A DNA stretch of 64,000 bases, from positions 1 to 64,000 of the forward strand of contig NZ_JBEDNQ010000019.1 of NCBI RefSeq assembly GCF_040105385.1. The letters run 5' to 3'. The notes below the pieces were generated by a model. It did not search any database, was not told the DNA's origin, and saw only the letters and a list, made by a program, of their open reading frames with translations. This document shows, piece after piece, positions 25,509 to 33,699 of the stretch; the stretch's first letter is position 1, and each line of letters begins with the position of its first letter. The position numbers and the translations under genes are program-made. Source of the stretch: Pseudonocardia nematodicida. GTDB taxonomy: Bacteria; Actinomycetota; Actinomycetes; Mycobacteriales; Pseudonocardiaceae.

Positions 25509-26699
25509 TCAGGCGTGGGCCAGCAGGTAGCGCCCGAAGTGCGGGACCGTGAAGGCGATCTGACCTCGCTGGGCGGAGAAGACGAGCCCCTTCTTCATCA
25601 GGCTGTCCCGGGCCGGCGACAGCGACGACGCCCGCCGGTCGAGATGCTTGGCGACACCGGAGGTCTCCACCGCGAGATCCGCGCCGTCGGTCAGCTCGGC
25701 CATGGCACGCAGGTACTCGCGTTCGGCCGGGGTCGCGCGCTCGAGACGGGAGCCGAAGAATCCGACGGCGAGCTCGGCCTCCGCCTCCGGGGAGGCCATC
25801 TCGACGTCCTTCACCCCGATCGGGTTGCCGGGGGCGGCGTCCCACGCGGCCTTGCCGTAGGCCTGGACGAAGTACGGGTAGCCGCCGGAGCGGCGGTAGA
25901 GCTCGTCGAGGGCGTCCTGGTCGAACGTCGCGTCCTCGCGCTCGGCCGGCGCCAGCAGCGCGAAGTCGGCGTCCTTGCGGTCCAGCCGGTCGATCCTGGA
26001 GTACTTGAACAGCCGCTCGGAGTACGACTTCGACGCGGAGAGGACCGCGGGGAGGTGCGGGAGCCCGGCGCCGACGACGACCAGCGGCACCCGGGCCTGG
26101 GAGAGCTCGTGGCAGGCGGCGCAGAGCGCGGAGACGTCCTCGGGACGCAGGTCCTGCATCTCGTCGATCAGCAGCGCGATGCCGGAGCCGACGTCCTGGG
26201 CCAGCTCGGCGACCTCGGTGAACAGCTCGACGAGGTCGATCTCGATGTCGCCGGAGTCGGCCCTGCCGTTGCGCACCGGGACGTCGATCCCCGGCTGCCA
26301 GCGGTCGCGGAGCTTGGCGCCCTCCGGCGCGGAGCGCAGGGCGAACGCCTTCAGGACGCCGAGGACCTCGTCGATCCGCTCCGGGGCACGGTGGCGCACC
26401 GCGAGGTCCCGGATCGCGCGGTGCAGCGCGGCGGACAGCGGGCGGCGCAGGTCGGCCTCGGGGCGGGCCTCGATCTTCCCGGCTCCCCATCCGGCGTGCA
26501 TCGCCATCGAGCGGAGCTCGCCGAGCAGCACGGTCTTGCCGACCCCGCGCAGACCGGTGAGCACCAGGCTGCGCTCCGGCCGGCCACGCGCGACGCGCTC
26601 GAGCACGACCTCGAAGGCGTCGACCTCGCGGTCCCGGCCGGCGAGCTCCGGTGGCCGCTGACCGGCTCCGGGAGCGAACGGGTTACGCACCGGGTCCAT
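25509..26699 (-). CDS. AAA/STAND-like ATPase (archaeal-ATPase-type, winged-helix tail)
   Basis: A 396-residue ATPase. Walker A is G-L-R-G-V-G-K-T near residue 49, Walker B I-A-L-L-I-D-E-M-Q-D-L near 165, and a sensor-like V-V-V-G-A-G-L-P near 200. The C-terminal 100 residues look like a winged helix (Y-L-R-A-M-A-E-L through K-K-G-L-V-F-S). The whole resembles the archaeal ATPase/Orc1-Cdc6-like family found singly in actinobacteria. The ATG at 26699 fits the conserved opening N-P-F-A-P-G. Function unknown; replication, defence or stress signalling are all possible. Confidence 0.8.
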   Translation of the reverse strand: MDPVRNPFAPGAGQRPPELAGRDREVDAFEVVLERVARGRPERSLVLTGLRGVGKTVLLGELRSMAMHAGWGAGKIEARPEADLRRPLSAALHRAIRDLAVRHRAPERIDEVLGVLKAFALRSAPEGAKLRDRWQPGIDVPVRNGRADSGDIEIDLVELFTEVAELAQDVGSGIALLIDEMQDLRPEDVSALCAACHELSQARVPLVVVGAGLPHLPAVLSASKSYSERLFKYSRIDRLDRKDADFALLAPAEREDATFDQDALDELYRRSGGYPYFVQAYGKAAWDAAPGNPIGVKDVEMASPEAEAELAVGFFGSRLERATPAEREYLRAMAELTDGADLAVETSGVAKHLDRRASSLSPARDSLMKKGLVFSAQRGQIAFTVPHFGRYLLAHA

Positions 26700-27425
26700 G
26701 TCGCGAACGGTATCCGCCGGTCTTGCCGAAACCGTAGACGAAGGTAGGAAGCGCCCCGGCGTGTCGGACCGATCCACCCGGGCGGCGCAGCGCGATGACG
26801 ACTACGCAGAGTGGCGAGAGAGCCCGTCTGCCCCGATTCCGGGGACGCCCGGTCGGCCCGTCCGGAACGGTCGGTGCGCTGGGCGGGGGTGAATGACATG
26901 CATGTCGTCACGATCCGGTGGCCTCGCCCGTCCCGGCTTCCCCCACCCGCCACGAGCAGCGACACTGAGTGACACGGACAACCCGGACGCGCCACGAGCG
27001 ACACGAAGGCCGACACGAAGGGAAGCGCCGTGACCCGACACCGAGGACGACACCGCGCCACCGCGACCCACCCCGCGACCGCGACCCACCACTCCGTTCT
27101 GCGCATGCGCCCGATCACCCACCGCCGCCGCGTCCTGGACGGGCTGCGCGCACTGCTCGCCGGGACCCGCCCCGGCTGGTGAGAGACGGCGGGGGCGCCC
27201 CCCGAACGCCCCCGCCGCACCACCGGCTCCCCGAGCCACCACGGTCCGGGCCGCCGCGCTCCGCTCGGGCCCCCGCGCTCGCGGGCCGCTCGACCGCCGA
27301 GGGGTACACCAGCGCTGTCGTGGCGCCGCAGATCCGCTCTCAGATACCCCTCGATGCCCGTGCGGTGCGGCCGGCCGAGCCGGCGTGGCCCGGGGGCGGG
27401 TACCGGTGGCCGGGAACGCGGCCGC
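26700..27425. other. 726-bp region with one possible small gene and a palindrome
   Basis: Apart from the small frame at 27030-27182, no gene is convincing. A perfect 12-bp palindrome GACATGCATGTC lies at 26895-26906. Between 26960 and 27025 the word GACAC or ACGAG recurs several times. Long open frames here have low-complexity Arg/Pro products and no start signals. Confidence 0.5.
27030..27182 (+). CDS. possible 50-residue basic protein
   Basis: A GTG start preceded by GAAGGGAAGCGCC, a good ribosome-binding site, opens a 50-codon frame. The product is rich in His, Arg and Thr; its second half (R-R-R-V-L-D-G-L-R-A-L-L-A-G) could form an amphipathic helix. No family recognised. Called mainly on the start signal, so it remains tentative. 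Confidence 0.3.
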   Translation: MTRHRGRHRATATHPATATHHSVLRMRPITHRRRVLDGLRALLAGTRPGW

Positions 27426-28028
27426 TCAGCGGTCGCGGCGCTCCGGGTCGTCGACGACCTCGCCCTCGATCACCGGACCGGCGCCGGGACCGTCTCCGGA
27501 CCCCGGCCCGGACTCCGGGGCGCCGGGACGGGCACCGCCCGAGGCTCCCGGCGCGGCGGGCCCGGTAATCGTCGGGCGCGGCCGGTCGGTGGCTCCCGGA
27601 CCGCCGGCCTGCTCGCCGTCCACGACCGTCTCGCCGTCGACCACGGTCGCGCCGTAGCGGATCCGCGCGGTCCGCAGCCCCGGCGCGGCCCGCTCGGCGG
27701 CGCTCACCATCCGGCGCCGGGCCAGCGCGCGGGTCGGCGGGAACACCAGTGCGAGGCCGAGCAGGTCGGTGATCAGCCCCGGCAGGAACAGCAGCACACC
27801 GCCGAGTGCGATCAGCAGGCCGTCGGTGGCCTCCTCGTGCGCGAGCCTCCCCCGCTGCACGGCGGTGGCCAGGGCGCGGGCGGCGCGGATCCCCTCGCTG
27901 CGGGCGAGCAGCAGGCCGAGGACCGAACCGGCGAGCAGGACCACCAGCGTCCAGCCCAGCCCGATCCAGGACGCCAGCGCGACGAGCGCCAGCACCTCGA
28001 GAACGATGTACCCCAGGACGAACGGCAT
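27426..28028 (-). CDS. fxsA: FxsA family membrane protein
   Basis: A 200-residue protein opening with the FxsA pattern: a first helix M-P-F-V-L-G-Y-I-V-L-E-V, a second with G-W-T-L-V-V-L-L-A-G-S-V-L-G-L-L, and G-V-L-L-F-L-P-G-L-I-T-D-L-L-G-L near 100. A long Gly/Pro/Asp tail follows. E. coli FxsA was named for suppressing F-plasmid exclusion of phage T7; its normal role is unknown. The ATG at 28028 is the natural start for the first helix. It lies 80 bp downstream of the E2 gene on the same strand. Confidence 0.85.
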   Translation of the reverse strand: MPFVLGYIVLEVLALVALASWIGLGWTLVVLLAGSVLGLLLARSEGIRAARALATAVQRGRLAHEEATDGLLIALGGVLLFLPGLITDLLGLALVFPPTRALARRRMVSAAERAAPGLRTARIRYGATVVDGETVVDGEQAGGPGATDRPRPTITGPAAPGASGGARPGAPESGPGSGDGPGAGPVIEGEVVDDPERRDR

Positions 28029-28108
28029 GCCCGGACAACGCGCGGGCACGCCGTTCTGCTCCCGATCCGCCCGAATTCCTTCCGACGACGCGGGTCCGGT
28101 CACCGGTC

Positions 28109-29764
28109 TCACCAGGTGAAGGCGACCCCCGGGTCCTCCAGGAGGGTGCCGACGTCGGCCAGGAACCGCGATCCCTCCGCACCGTCCACCAGCCGGTGGT
28201 CGAACGACAGCGCGAGCCGGCACACGGTGCGGACGGCCAGCTCGCCGTCCACCACCCACGGCGCCGGCTTGATGGACCCGACGGCGAGGATCCCGGCCTC
28301 GCCCGGGTTGAGGATCGGTGTTCCCGAGTCCACACCGAGGACGCCGACGTTGGTGATCGTGAACGTGCCGCCCACCAGGTCGGCCGGCGCGGTCCGCCCG
28401 GCGCGGGCGGTCTCGGTCAGCTCGGCGAGGGCCTCGGCGGTGCCCCGCAGCGTGAGCCGGTCGGCGTCCCGGATCTTCGGTACGACGAGCCCGCGCGGGG
28501 TCGCCGCGGCGATCCCCAGCTGGACACCGGCGTAGTACACGATCTCGCCGGCCCGTTCGTCCCAGCTCGCGTTGAGCGCGGGGGTGCGGGCCGCGGCCAG
28601 GCAGACCGCCTTCGCGACGAACGCCAGCGGGGTGAGCTTCACCCCGGCGAACTCGCGGGAGGCCTTCAACTTCTCGCGCAGCGCCATCATCCCGGTGACG
28701 TCGACGTCGAGGAACTCGGTGACGTGCGGGGCGGTGAAGGCGCTGGACGTCACGGCGGCGGCGGTCGCCTTCCGGACCCCGCGGATGGGCTCGCGCCGGT
28801 CGCCGGCACCGGCGGCCCGTGCGGGGGCCGGCGCCGCGACACCGGCCCGGCCCGCGGCCGCGTCGGTGGCGCCGGCGGCACCCGGGGCGCCGGCGACCGC
28901 GGCACCGGCCGCCGCACCGACGGCTGCCGGGACCCCGGCGGTGCCGTTCGCACCGGCGAGACCGGAGCCGGCGGCGGCACCGGGCACGCCCGGGGTCGGG
29001 GACGCGGCTGCGGCGCCGGGCACGGCCCCGGAGCCGGGTGCGCCCGCACCGGCGGCGGCTCCGGCCGCGGCGGACCGGACGTCGTCGCGGGTGATCCGGC
29101 CGTGCGGCCCGCTGCCCGTGACCGTGCGCAGGTCGACCCCGGACTCGCGGGCGAGCAACCGCACCGGCGGCGGGGCGAGCGGCACGAGCCCGGCGCTCGG
29201 TCCGGTCCCGGCGCCCGGCCCGGCCGCCGCCCCGGGGCCGGGGCCGGGAGCGCCGTCGCGAACGGCACCGGCGCCGGGCTCGTCGGCGACGTCGGCCCGG
29301 ACCTCGGCGGCCTCACCGGGGCCGACCGCGGCGGCGGCCGCCGCACCCGCCGGAGCGGGGGTCACCGGTGCACCCGTGTCGCCCGGGGCCCGGCGGGGCC
29401 GGCGCTTCGCGGCACCCTGCCGCGGCCCGTACCCGACGAGCGTCGCGATCCGGCCGTCCTTGCCGGCCTCGCCGATCTTCGCCCCGCCCTCGTCGGACGG
29501 GTCGTCGGTCGCGCCGGCGCCGGCCGCCGCCGTCTCGATCGCGATGATCGGCGTGCCCACGGTGAGCGTCACGCCGGGCTCGGCCAGCAGCTCGTGCACC
29601 GTCCCCGCGTAGGGCGAGGGCAGCTCCACCGCCGCCTTCGCCGTCTCGATCTCGACGATCACGTCGTTCACCGCGACCGTGTCGCCCGGCTCCACCCGCC
29701 AGGAGACGATCTCGGCCTCGGTCAGTCCCTCGCCCACGTCGGGCAGGTTGAACAGCTCACGCAT
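28109..29764 (-). CDS. dihydrolipoamide acyltransferase E2 of branched-chain 2-oxoacid dehydrogenase
   Basis: A 551-residue E2. The lipoyl domain (1-80) has the lipoylated Lys in I-E-T-A-K-A-A-V-E near 43. A very long Ala/Pro/Gly linker contains the peripheral subunit-binding motif (L-A-R-E-S-G-V-D-L-R-T-V-T-G-S-G). The catalytic domain ends with the S-F-D-H-R-L-V-D-G-A active-site His-Asp motif. It transfers the acyl group made by E1 to CoA. A linker of more than 150 low-complexity residues is longer than usual. It follows E1beta by 14 bp, so E1alpha-E1beta-E2 form one operon; acyl preference (branched-chain or pyruvate) is inferred from family resemblance. Confidence 0.9.
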   Translation of the reverse strand: MRELFNLPDVGEGLTEAEIVSWRVEPGDTVAVNDVIVEIETAKAAVELPSPYAGTVHELLAEPGVTLTVGTPIIAIETAAAGAGATDDPSDEGGAKIGEAGKDGRIATLVGYGPRQGAAKRRPRRAPGDTGAPVTPAPAGAAAAAAVGPGEAAEVRADVADEPGAGAVRDGAPGPGPGAAAGPGAGTGPSAGLVPLAPPPVRLLARESGVDLRTVTGSGPHGRITRDDVRSAAAGAAAGAGAPGSGAVPGAAAASPTPGVPGAAAGSGLAGANGTAGVPAAVGAAAGAAVAGAPGAAGATDAAAGRAGVAAPAPARAAGAGDRREPIRGVRKATAAAVTSSAFTAPHVTEFLDVDVTGMMALREKLKASREFAGVKLTPLAFVAKAVCLAAARTPALNASWDERAGEIVYYAGVQLGIAAATPRGLVVPKIRDADRLTLRGTAEALAELTETARAGRTAPADLVGGTFTITNVGVLGVDSGTPILNPGEAGILAVGSIKPAPWVVDGELAVRTVCRLALSFDHRLVDGAEGSRFLADVGTLLEDPGVAFTW

Positions 29765-29778
29765 CGGTTCTCGTTCCC

Positions 29779-30756
29779 CTACCAGGCCAGCGAGCGGTCG
29801 ACGGCGTCCAGCACCCGGTCCAGGTCGGGCAGGTAGTCGTCCTCCAGCCGGGACGGCGGGTACGGGGTGTCGAACCCGGTCACCCGCAGCACCGGCGCCT
29901 CCAGCGAGAAGAAGCACTCCTGCCCGATCCGGGCCGCGACCTCGGAGGTGATCGACGACTCGGACGGCGCCTCGGACACCACGACCAGCCGCCCGGTGCG
30001 CCGCACCGAGTCCGCGACCGGACCCAGGTCCAGCGGGGACAGCGTCCGCAGGTCGATCACCTCGAGGTCCTGGCCGTCCTCGGCGGCCGCGGTGGCCGCG
30101 TCCAGACAGGTCTTGACCATCGGTCCGTAGGTGGCCAGGGTCAGCGTGCTGCCCGGCCGGACCACCCGCGACGAGTGCAGCGGCGGCGCCGCGGTCACGT
30201 CGGGGTCGACCTCGCCCTTCTCCCAGTACCGCCGCTTCGGCTCGAAGAAGATCACCGGGTCGTCGCCCGCGATGGCCTGCTGGATCATCCAGTAGGCGTC
30301 CGCCGGGTTCGAGCAGGCGACCACCTTCAGGCCCGCGACGTGCGCGAACAGCGACTCCGGGGACTCCGAGTGGTGCTCGACGGCGCCGATCCCGCCACCG
30401 AACGGGATCCGGACGACGACCGGGACCGGCACCCGGCCCTGGGTCCGGTACCGCAGCTTGGCCAGCTGGGACACGATCTGGTCGTAGCCGGGGAACACGA
30501 AGCCGTCGAACTGGATCTCGCAGACCGGCCGGAAGCCGCGCACCGCGAGCCCGACCGCGGCGCCGATGATCCCGGACTCGGACAGCGGCGTGTCCAGCAC
30601 GCGCTCCTCGCCGAAGTCCTTCTGCAGGCCATCGGTGATCCGGAAGACGCCGCCGAGCCGGCCGACGTCCTCACCCATGATCAGGACCTTCGGGTCGCGT
30701 TCCATCGCGGCCCGCAGGCCGTCGTTGAGCGCCTTCGCCAGGGTCGTGGTGCTCAT
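29779..30756 (-). CDS. 2-oxoacid dehydrogenase E1 component, beta subunit
   Basis: A 325-residue transketolase-like beta subunit. Motifs include G-E-D-V-G-R-L-G-G-V-F near residue 28, D-T-P-L-S-E-S-G-I-I-G-A-A-V-G, the H-H-S-E-S-P-E active-site segment and a C-terminal transketolase domain ending with F-D-T-P-Y-P. It completes the thiamine-diphosphate site with E1alpha. The ATG overlaps the E1alpha stop by 4 bp (ATGA), a sign of coupled synthesis of the heterotetramer. Confidence 0.92.
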   Translation of the reverse strand: MSTTTLAKALNDGLRAAMERDPKVLIMGEDVGRLGGVFRITDGLQKDFGEERVLDTPLSESGIIGAAVGLAVRGFRPVCEIQFDGFVFPGYDQIVSQLAKLRYRTQGRVPVPVVVRIPFGGGIGAVEHHSESPESLFAHVAGLKVVACSNPADAYWMIQQAIAGDDPVIFFEPKRRYWEKGEVDPDVTAAPPLHSSRVVRPGSTLTLATYGPMVKTCLDAATAAAEDGQDLEVIDLRTLSPLDLGPVADSVRRTGRLVVVSEAPSESSITSEVAARIGQECFFSLEAPVLRVTGFDTPYPPSRLEDDYLPDLDRVLDAVDRSLAW

Positions 30757-31946
30757 CGCCGGCCCTCCGACGTCTCGAACGACGCGTGGTAGTCCAGGTA
30801 CTCGTCGCGCTGGCCGTCGACCTGCGGCGACGACGCCGCGTAGACCTCGGAGAACATCCGCTCCGGGCCGGGCTGGGGCATCGCCCGGCAGAACGAGCGG
30901 ATCCGGTCGCCGAGCTCGTTCGCCTCGGCGTCGATCGCGTCGAAGAACTCCTGCTCGACGCCGTGCCGGCGGGCCAGGTGCACCCGCACCCGCTCGATCG
31001 GGTCCTTCAGCTTCCACAGCTCGACCTCGTCGGCCAGCCGGTAGCGGGTGGCGTCGTCGGAGGTGGTGTGCGAGTCCATCCGGTAGGTGAAGGCCTCGAT
31101 CAGGACCGGGCCGTTGCCGGTGCGGCACTCCTCCAGCGCCCACCGGGTGACGGCGAGGCAGGCGAGCACGTCGTTGCCGTCCACCCGGATGCCGGGGAAG
31201 CCGTAGCCGCGGGCCCGCTGGTAGAGCGGTACCCGGGTCTGCTTGCTCAGCGGCACCGAGATCGCCCACTGGTTGTTCTGGCAGAAGAAGACCAGCGGCG
31301 CGTCGTAGGCGGCGGCCCAGACGAAGCCCTCGTGCACGTCGCCCTGGCTGGTGGCGCCGTCGCCGAAGTAGCAGATCGTCGCCTCGCCGGTCTCCGGGTC
31401 ACCGACCTTCGACTCGAAGCGCTGGCCCATCGCGTACCCGGCCGCGTTCAGGCACTGGTTGCCGATGACGATCGTGTACGGGTGGAACCGGCGGCCGGTG
31501 AAGTCCCAGCCGCCGTGGTCGGTGCCCCGGAAGATGCCGAGCAGCTCGGTGGGGTCGATCCCGCGGGTCCAGGCGACCCCGTGCTCGCGGTAGCTGGGGA
31601 AGCACATGTCGTCCGGGCGCAGCGCCCGGCCGGAGCCGACCTGCGCGGCCTCCTGCCCGAGCAGCGGCACCCAGATCCCCAGCTCGCCCTGCCGCTGCAG
31701 GGCGTTGCCCTCGCGGTCGGCCCGGCGGACCAGGACCAGGTCCCGGTACAGGCTCTTGATCTCGTCGAGCCCGATGTCGCCGGCGAAGCGGTCGAACCGC
31801 TCGTCGGGAACGCGCTCACCCTCCGGGGTGAGCAGCTGGACGAGTTCGGGTCCGCCCTCGTCCACCCCCTTCAGACCGGCGACGACCTGTGTGTGGGTGG
31901 GGCGGGACCTCGGATCGGTCGGCACCCACGCCTGCGGTTCCTCCAC
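30753..31946 (-). CDS. 2-oxoacid dehydrogenase E1 component, alpha subunit
   Basis: A 397-residue alpha subunit. The thiamine-diphosphate motif runs from G-D-G-A-T-S-Q-G-D-V-H-E-G to C-Q-N-N, and the phosphorylation-loop region reads Y-R-M-D-S-H-T-T-S-D-D. It decarboxylates a 2-oxoacid and passes the acyl group to the E2 lipoyl arm. The GTG at 31946 follows a GAGGAGG site, better than an upstream start that would add 47 low-complexity residues. First gene of the E1alpha-E1beta-E2 operon. Closest in look to branched-chain enzymes (BkdA). Confidence 0.9.
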   Translation of the reverse strand: MEEPQAWVPTDPRSRPTHTQVVAGLKGVDEGGPELVQLLTPEGERVPDERFDRFAGDIGLDEIKSLYRDLVLVRRADREGNALQRQGELGIWVPLLGQEAAQVGSGRALRPDDMCFPSYREHGVAWTRGIDPTELLGIFRGTDHGGWDFTGRRFHPYTIVIGNQCLNAAGYAMGQRFESKVGDPETGEATICYFGDGATSQGDVHEGFVWAAAYDAPLVFFCQNNQWAISVPLSKQTRVPLYQRARGYGFPGIRVDGNDVLACLAVTRWALEECRTGNGPVLIEAFTYRMDSHTTSDDATRYRLADEVELWKLKDPIERVRVHLARRHGVEQEFFDAIDAEANELGDRIRSFCRAMPQPGPERMFSEVYAASSPQVDGQRDEYLDYHASFETSEGRR

Positions 31947-32090
31947 GGCGTACCTCCTCGCTGTCGCCGGGCCGGGGTGACGGCCGGGGGCGACTCTGCC
32001 TCGCGCCGTGGCCCGCGGGGTGGGCGGGCCCGGGACGCGCCTGTGCGTCACCGGCGATCCTGGCACGAACACCCGCGACGGGGACACCGA

Positions 32091-32525
32091 TCACCCCGCC
32101 CCGTCCCGCGGAGGTCCACACACGACGACCCCGGCACCACGGGTGCCGGGGTCGTGATCGGACCGCACGGGCGCGTCAGGCGCCCTGCTGGCCACCGGGG
32201 TTCGGCGGCGGGAAGGCCGGAGGCTGCCCCGGCTGCTGCTGCCCGTTGCCCGGGGCCGGCGGGTTACCGGCGGCCGGGCGGCCGGGGCCTCCGGCGTCGT
32301 ACCGGGGGCGCCGTAGCCGAGACCGGGCTGCGGGATGCCCGCGACGTCCTTGGCCTTGCGGGCCGCGCCGGCGATCTGGTTCGTGTACTTGCCCCCCGTC
32401 TGCTTGTCGACGAACTGGGCGGCGGAGTCCAGCGCGCGGCCAGCCTTGTCCGGGTTGGATCGGGCGTAGCGGCGGGCGGCCTCGGCCGCACCGGCGAGGA
32501 CGGCGAGTCGGCGGAACAGCGACAT
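32091..32525 (-). CDS. Rv0909/MT0933-family antitoxin-like protein, 3' half probably frameshifted
   Basis: As read, 144 residues. Residues 1-60 resemble the MT0933 antitoxin family: R-Y-A-R-S-N-P-D-K-A-G-R-A-L-D and F-V-D-K-Q-T-G-G-K-Y-T-N-Q-I. After about residue 75 the frame turns Arg/Ser-rich and runs through a terminator hairpin (32125-32155). A neighbouring frame instead reads P-P-A-P-G-N-G-Q-Q-Q-P-G-Q-P-P and stops at 32176, just before the hairpin. A one-base indel between about 32255 and 32320 would join the two. No toxin gene is adjacent. The original protein was probably near 116 residues, stopping at 32176. Confidence 0.6.
   Translation of the reverse strand: MSLFRRLAVLAGAAEAARRYARSNPDKAGRALDSAAQFVDKQTGGKYTNQIAGAARKAKDVAGIPQPGLGYGAPGTTPEAPAARPPVTRRPRATGSSSRGSLRPSRRRTPVASRAPDAPVRSDHDPGTRGAGVVVCGPPRDGAG
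32125..32155 (-). terminator. terminator of the antitoxin-like gene
   Basis: Perfect 13-bp stem (32125-32137 with 32143-32155) and a 5-nt loop. It lies 20 bp after the alternative stop at 32176 but inside the frame as read. Confidence 0.65.
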
Positions 32526-32625
32526 GTTCGTGGACCTCCCTGAGGGTGCGGTTGGTGCACCACACGGTAGGCCAACGCCGGCCGACCGGCCCGGAGTTCC
32601 CGCCCGGCCGGGTGAGGCGGCCGGG

Positions 32626-33225
32626 TCAGGTGCGCGGCAGCCGTCCCATCAGGAAGAACTCCGGGTTGGGGCGCAGCGCCGTGAGGTGGGCGAGCCGGTT
32701 CGACATCGCGAACAACGCGGTGATCGCACCGACGTCCCAGATCTCCTCGTCGGACAGCCCCGCGGCGCGGGCGGCGTCCAGGTCGGCCCCGGTGAGCTCC
32801 TCGGAGGCCCGCGCGACGACCAGCGCCAGGTCGACGATCGCGCGTTCCCGCTCGGAGAGCTCCACCGCGTACGGGTTGCTGGCGACCCGGTCGGCGATCT
32901 CCGGGTCCTTGTAGCGGATCCGCAGGATCGCCCCGTGCGCGACGACGCAGTAGGTGCAGTGGTTGGCCCCCGAGGTGGCGACGACGACCAGCTCCCGCTC
33001 CGCCCTGCTCAGTCCGGCCGTGTCGGACCCGGGGTCCATCAGCGCGTCGTGGTAGTCCAGGAACGCCCGGAGCTCGGCCGGCCGGCGGCCCAGCGCGCGG
33101 AACACGTTCGGGACGAACCCCGACCTCTCCGCGATCGCGCCGATCCGTTCGGCCAGGTCCGGCGGCAGATCCTCGAGCTCGGCGTGGCCGAACCTGCTCA
33201 CCTCGTGCTGCGACTCCGCGGGCAT
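32626..33225 (-). CDS. AhpD-fold carboxymuconolactone decarboxylase family (peroxidase-related) protein
   Basis: A 199-residue helical protein with the redox motif H-C-T-Y-C-V-V-A-H near residue 91 (CxxC followed by a His three residues on), as in AhpD-like peroxidase-related proteins. Flanking features are F-V-P-N-V-F-R-A-L and L-S-D-E-E-I-W-D-V-G. AhpD proteins recycle peroxiredoxin-type partners; none is nearby. The ATG at 33225 is the start; an upstream ATG adds 29 implausible residues. Divergent from the DUF3024 gene. Confidence 0.85.
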   Translation of the reverse strand: MPAESQHEVSRFGHAELEDLPPDLAERIGAIAERSGFVPNVFRALGRRPAELRAFLDYHDALMDPGSDTAGLSRAERELVVVATSGANHCTYCVVAHGAILRIRYKDPEIADRVASNPYAVELSERERAIVDLALVVARASEELTGADLDAARAAGLSDEEIWDVGAITALFAMSNRLAHLTALRPNPEFFLMGRLPRT

Positions 33226-33320
33226 GGTCGCCGAGGCTACCCAGCCCGTCGCCGAAGAGCAGCCGATTCCGACCCCGAGGGGCTTTCCGGACGGAGCCGG
33301 GTGGGGGACCATGAGCCCGC

Positions 33321-33665
33321 ATGGGGGTCCCGGAGCAGGCGCGAGCGCAGCTCGCCGGCTGGTGTCACCGGCTGCTGCCGGAACAGGAGCGGGAGCACCG
33401 CCGGATCGGCTACACGACGGTCGGGAGCACCGTCACCATCCTCGACCGCCGGCCCCCGGCGTTCCCCGAGCTCGGCGCCGCCTGGTCGTCGACCTCGCTG
33501 GCCCGGCTCCGGGCCGACGATCCGGAGCCCGGGCTCTGGACGCTCTACCTGCCGTCCGACCCGGCCTCCGGACGGCGCTGGCGCCGCGTCGACCCACCGG
33601 GCGACGACCCGTTCGCGCTGCTGGAGCGGGTCGCGGACGAGATCCGGGCGGTCGGCTCCGGCTGA
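33321..33665 (+). CDS. DUF3024-like small protein
   Basis: A 114-residue protein with Y-T-T-V-G-S-T-V-T-I-L-D-R-R-P-P near residue 30 and L-W-T-L-Y-L-P-S-D near 72, the pattern I associate with DUF3024. It contains many charged and Trp residues and no membrane segment. Function unknown. It is divergent from the AhpD-fold gene across 95 bp and convergent with the next gene. Confidence 0.75.
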   Translation: MGVPEQARAQLAGWCHRLLPEQEREHRRIGYTTVGSTVTILDRRPPAFPELGAAWSSTSLARLRADDPEPGLWTLYLPSDPASGRRWRRVDPPGDDPFALLERVADEIRAVGSG

Positions 33666-33699
33666 CGCACCCGCTCCGGCCGACGCACCGGCGCCGGCG

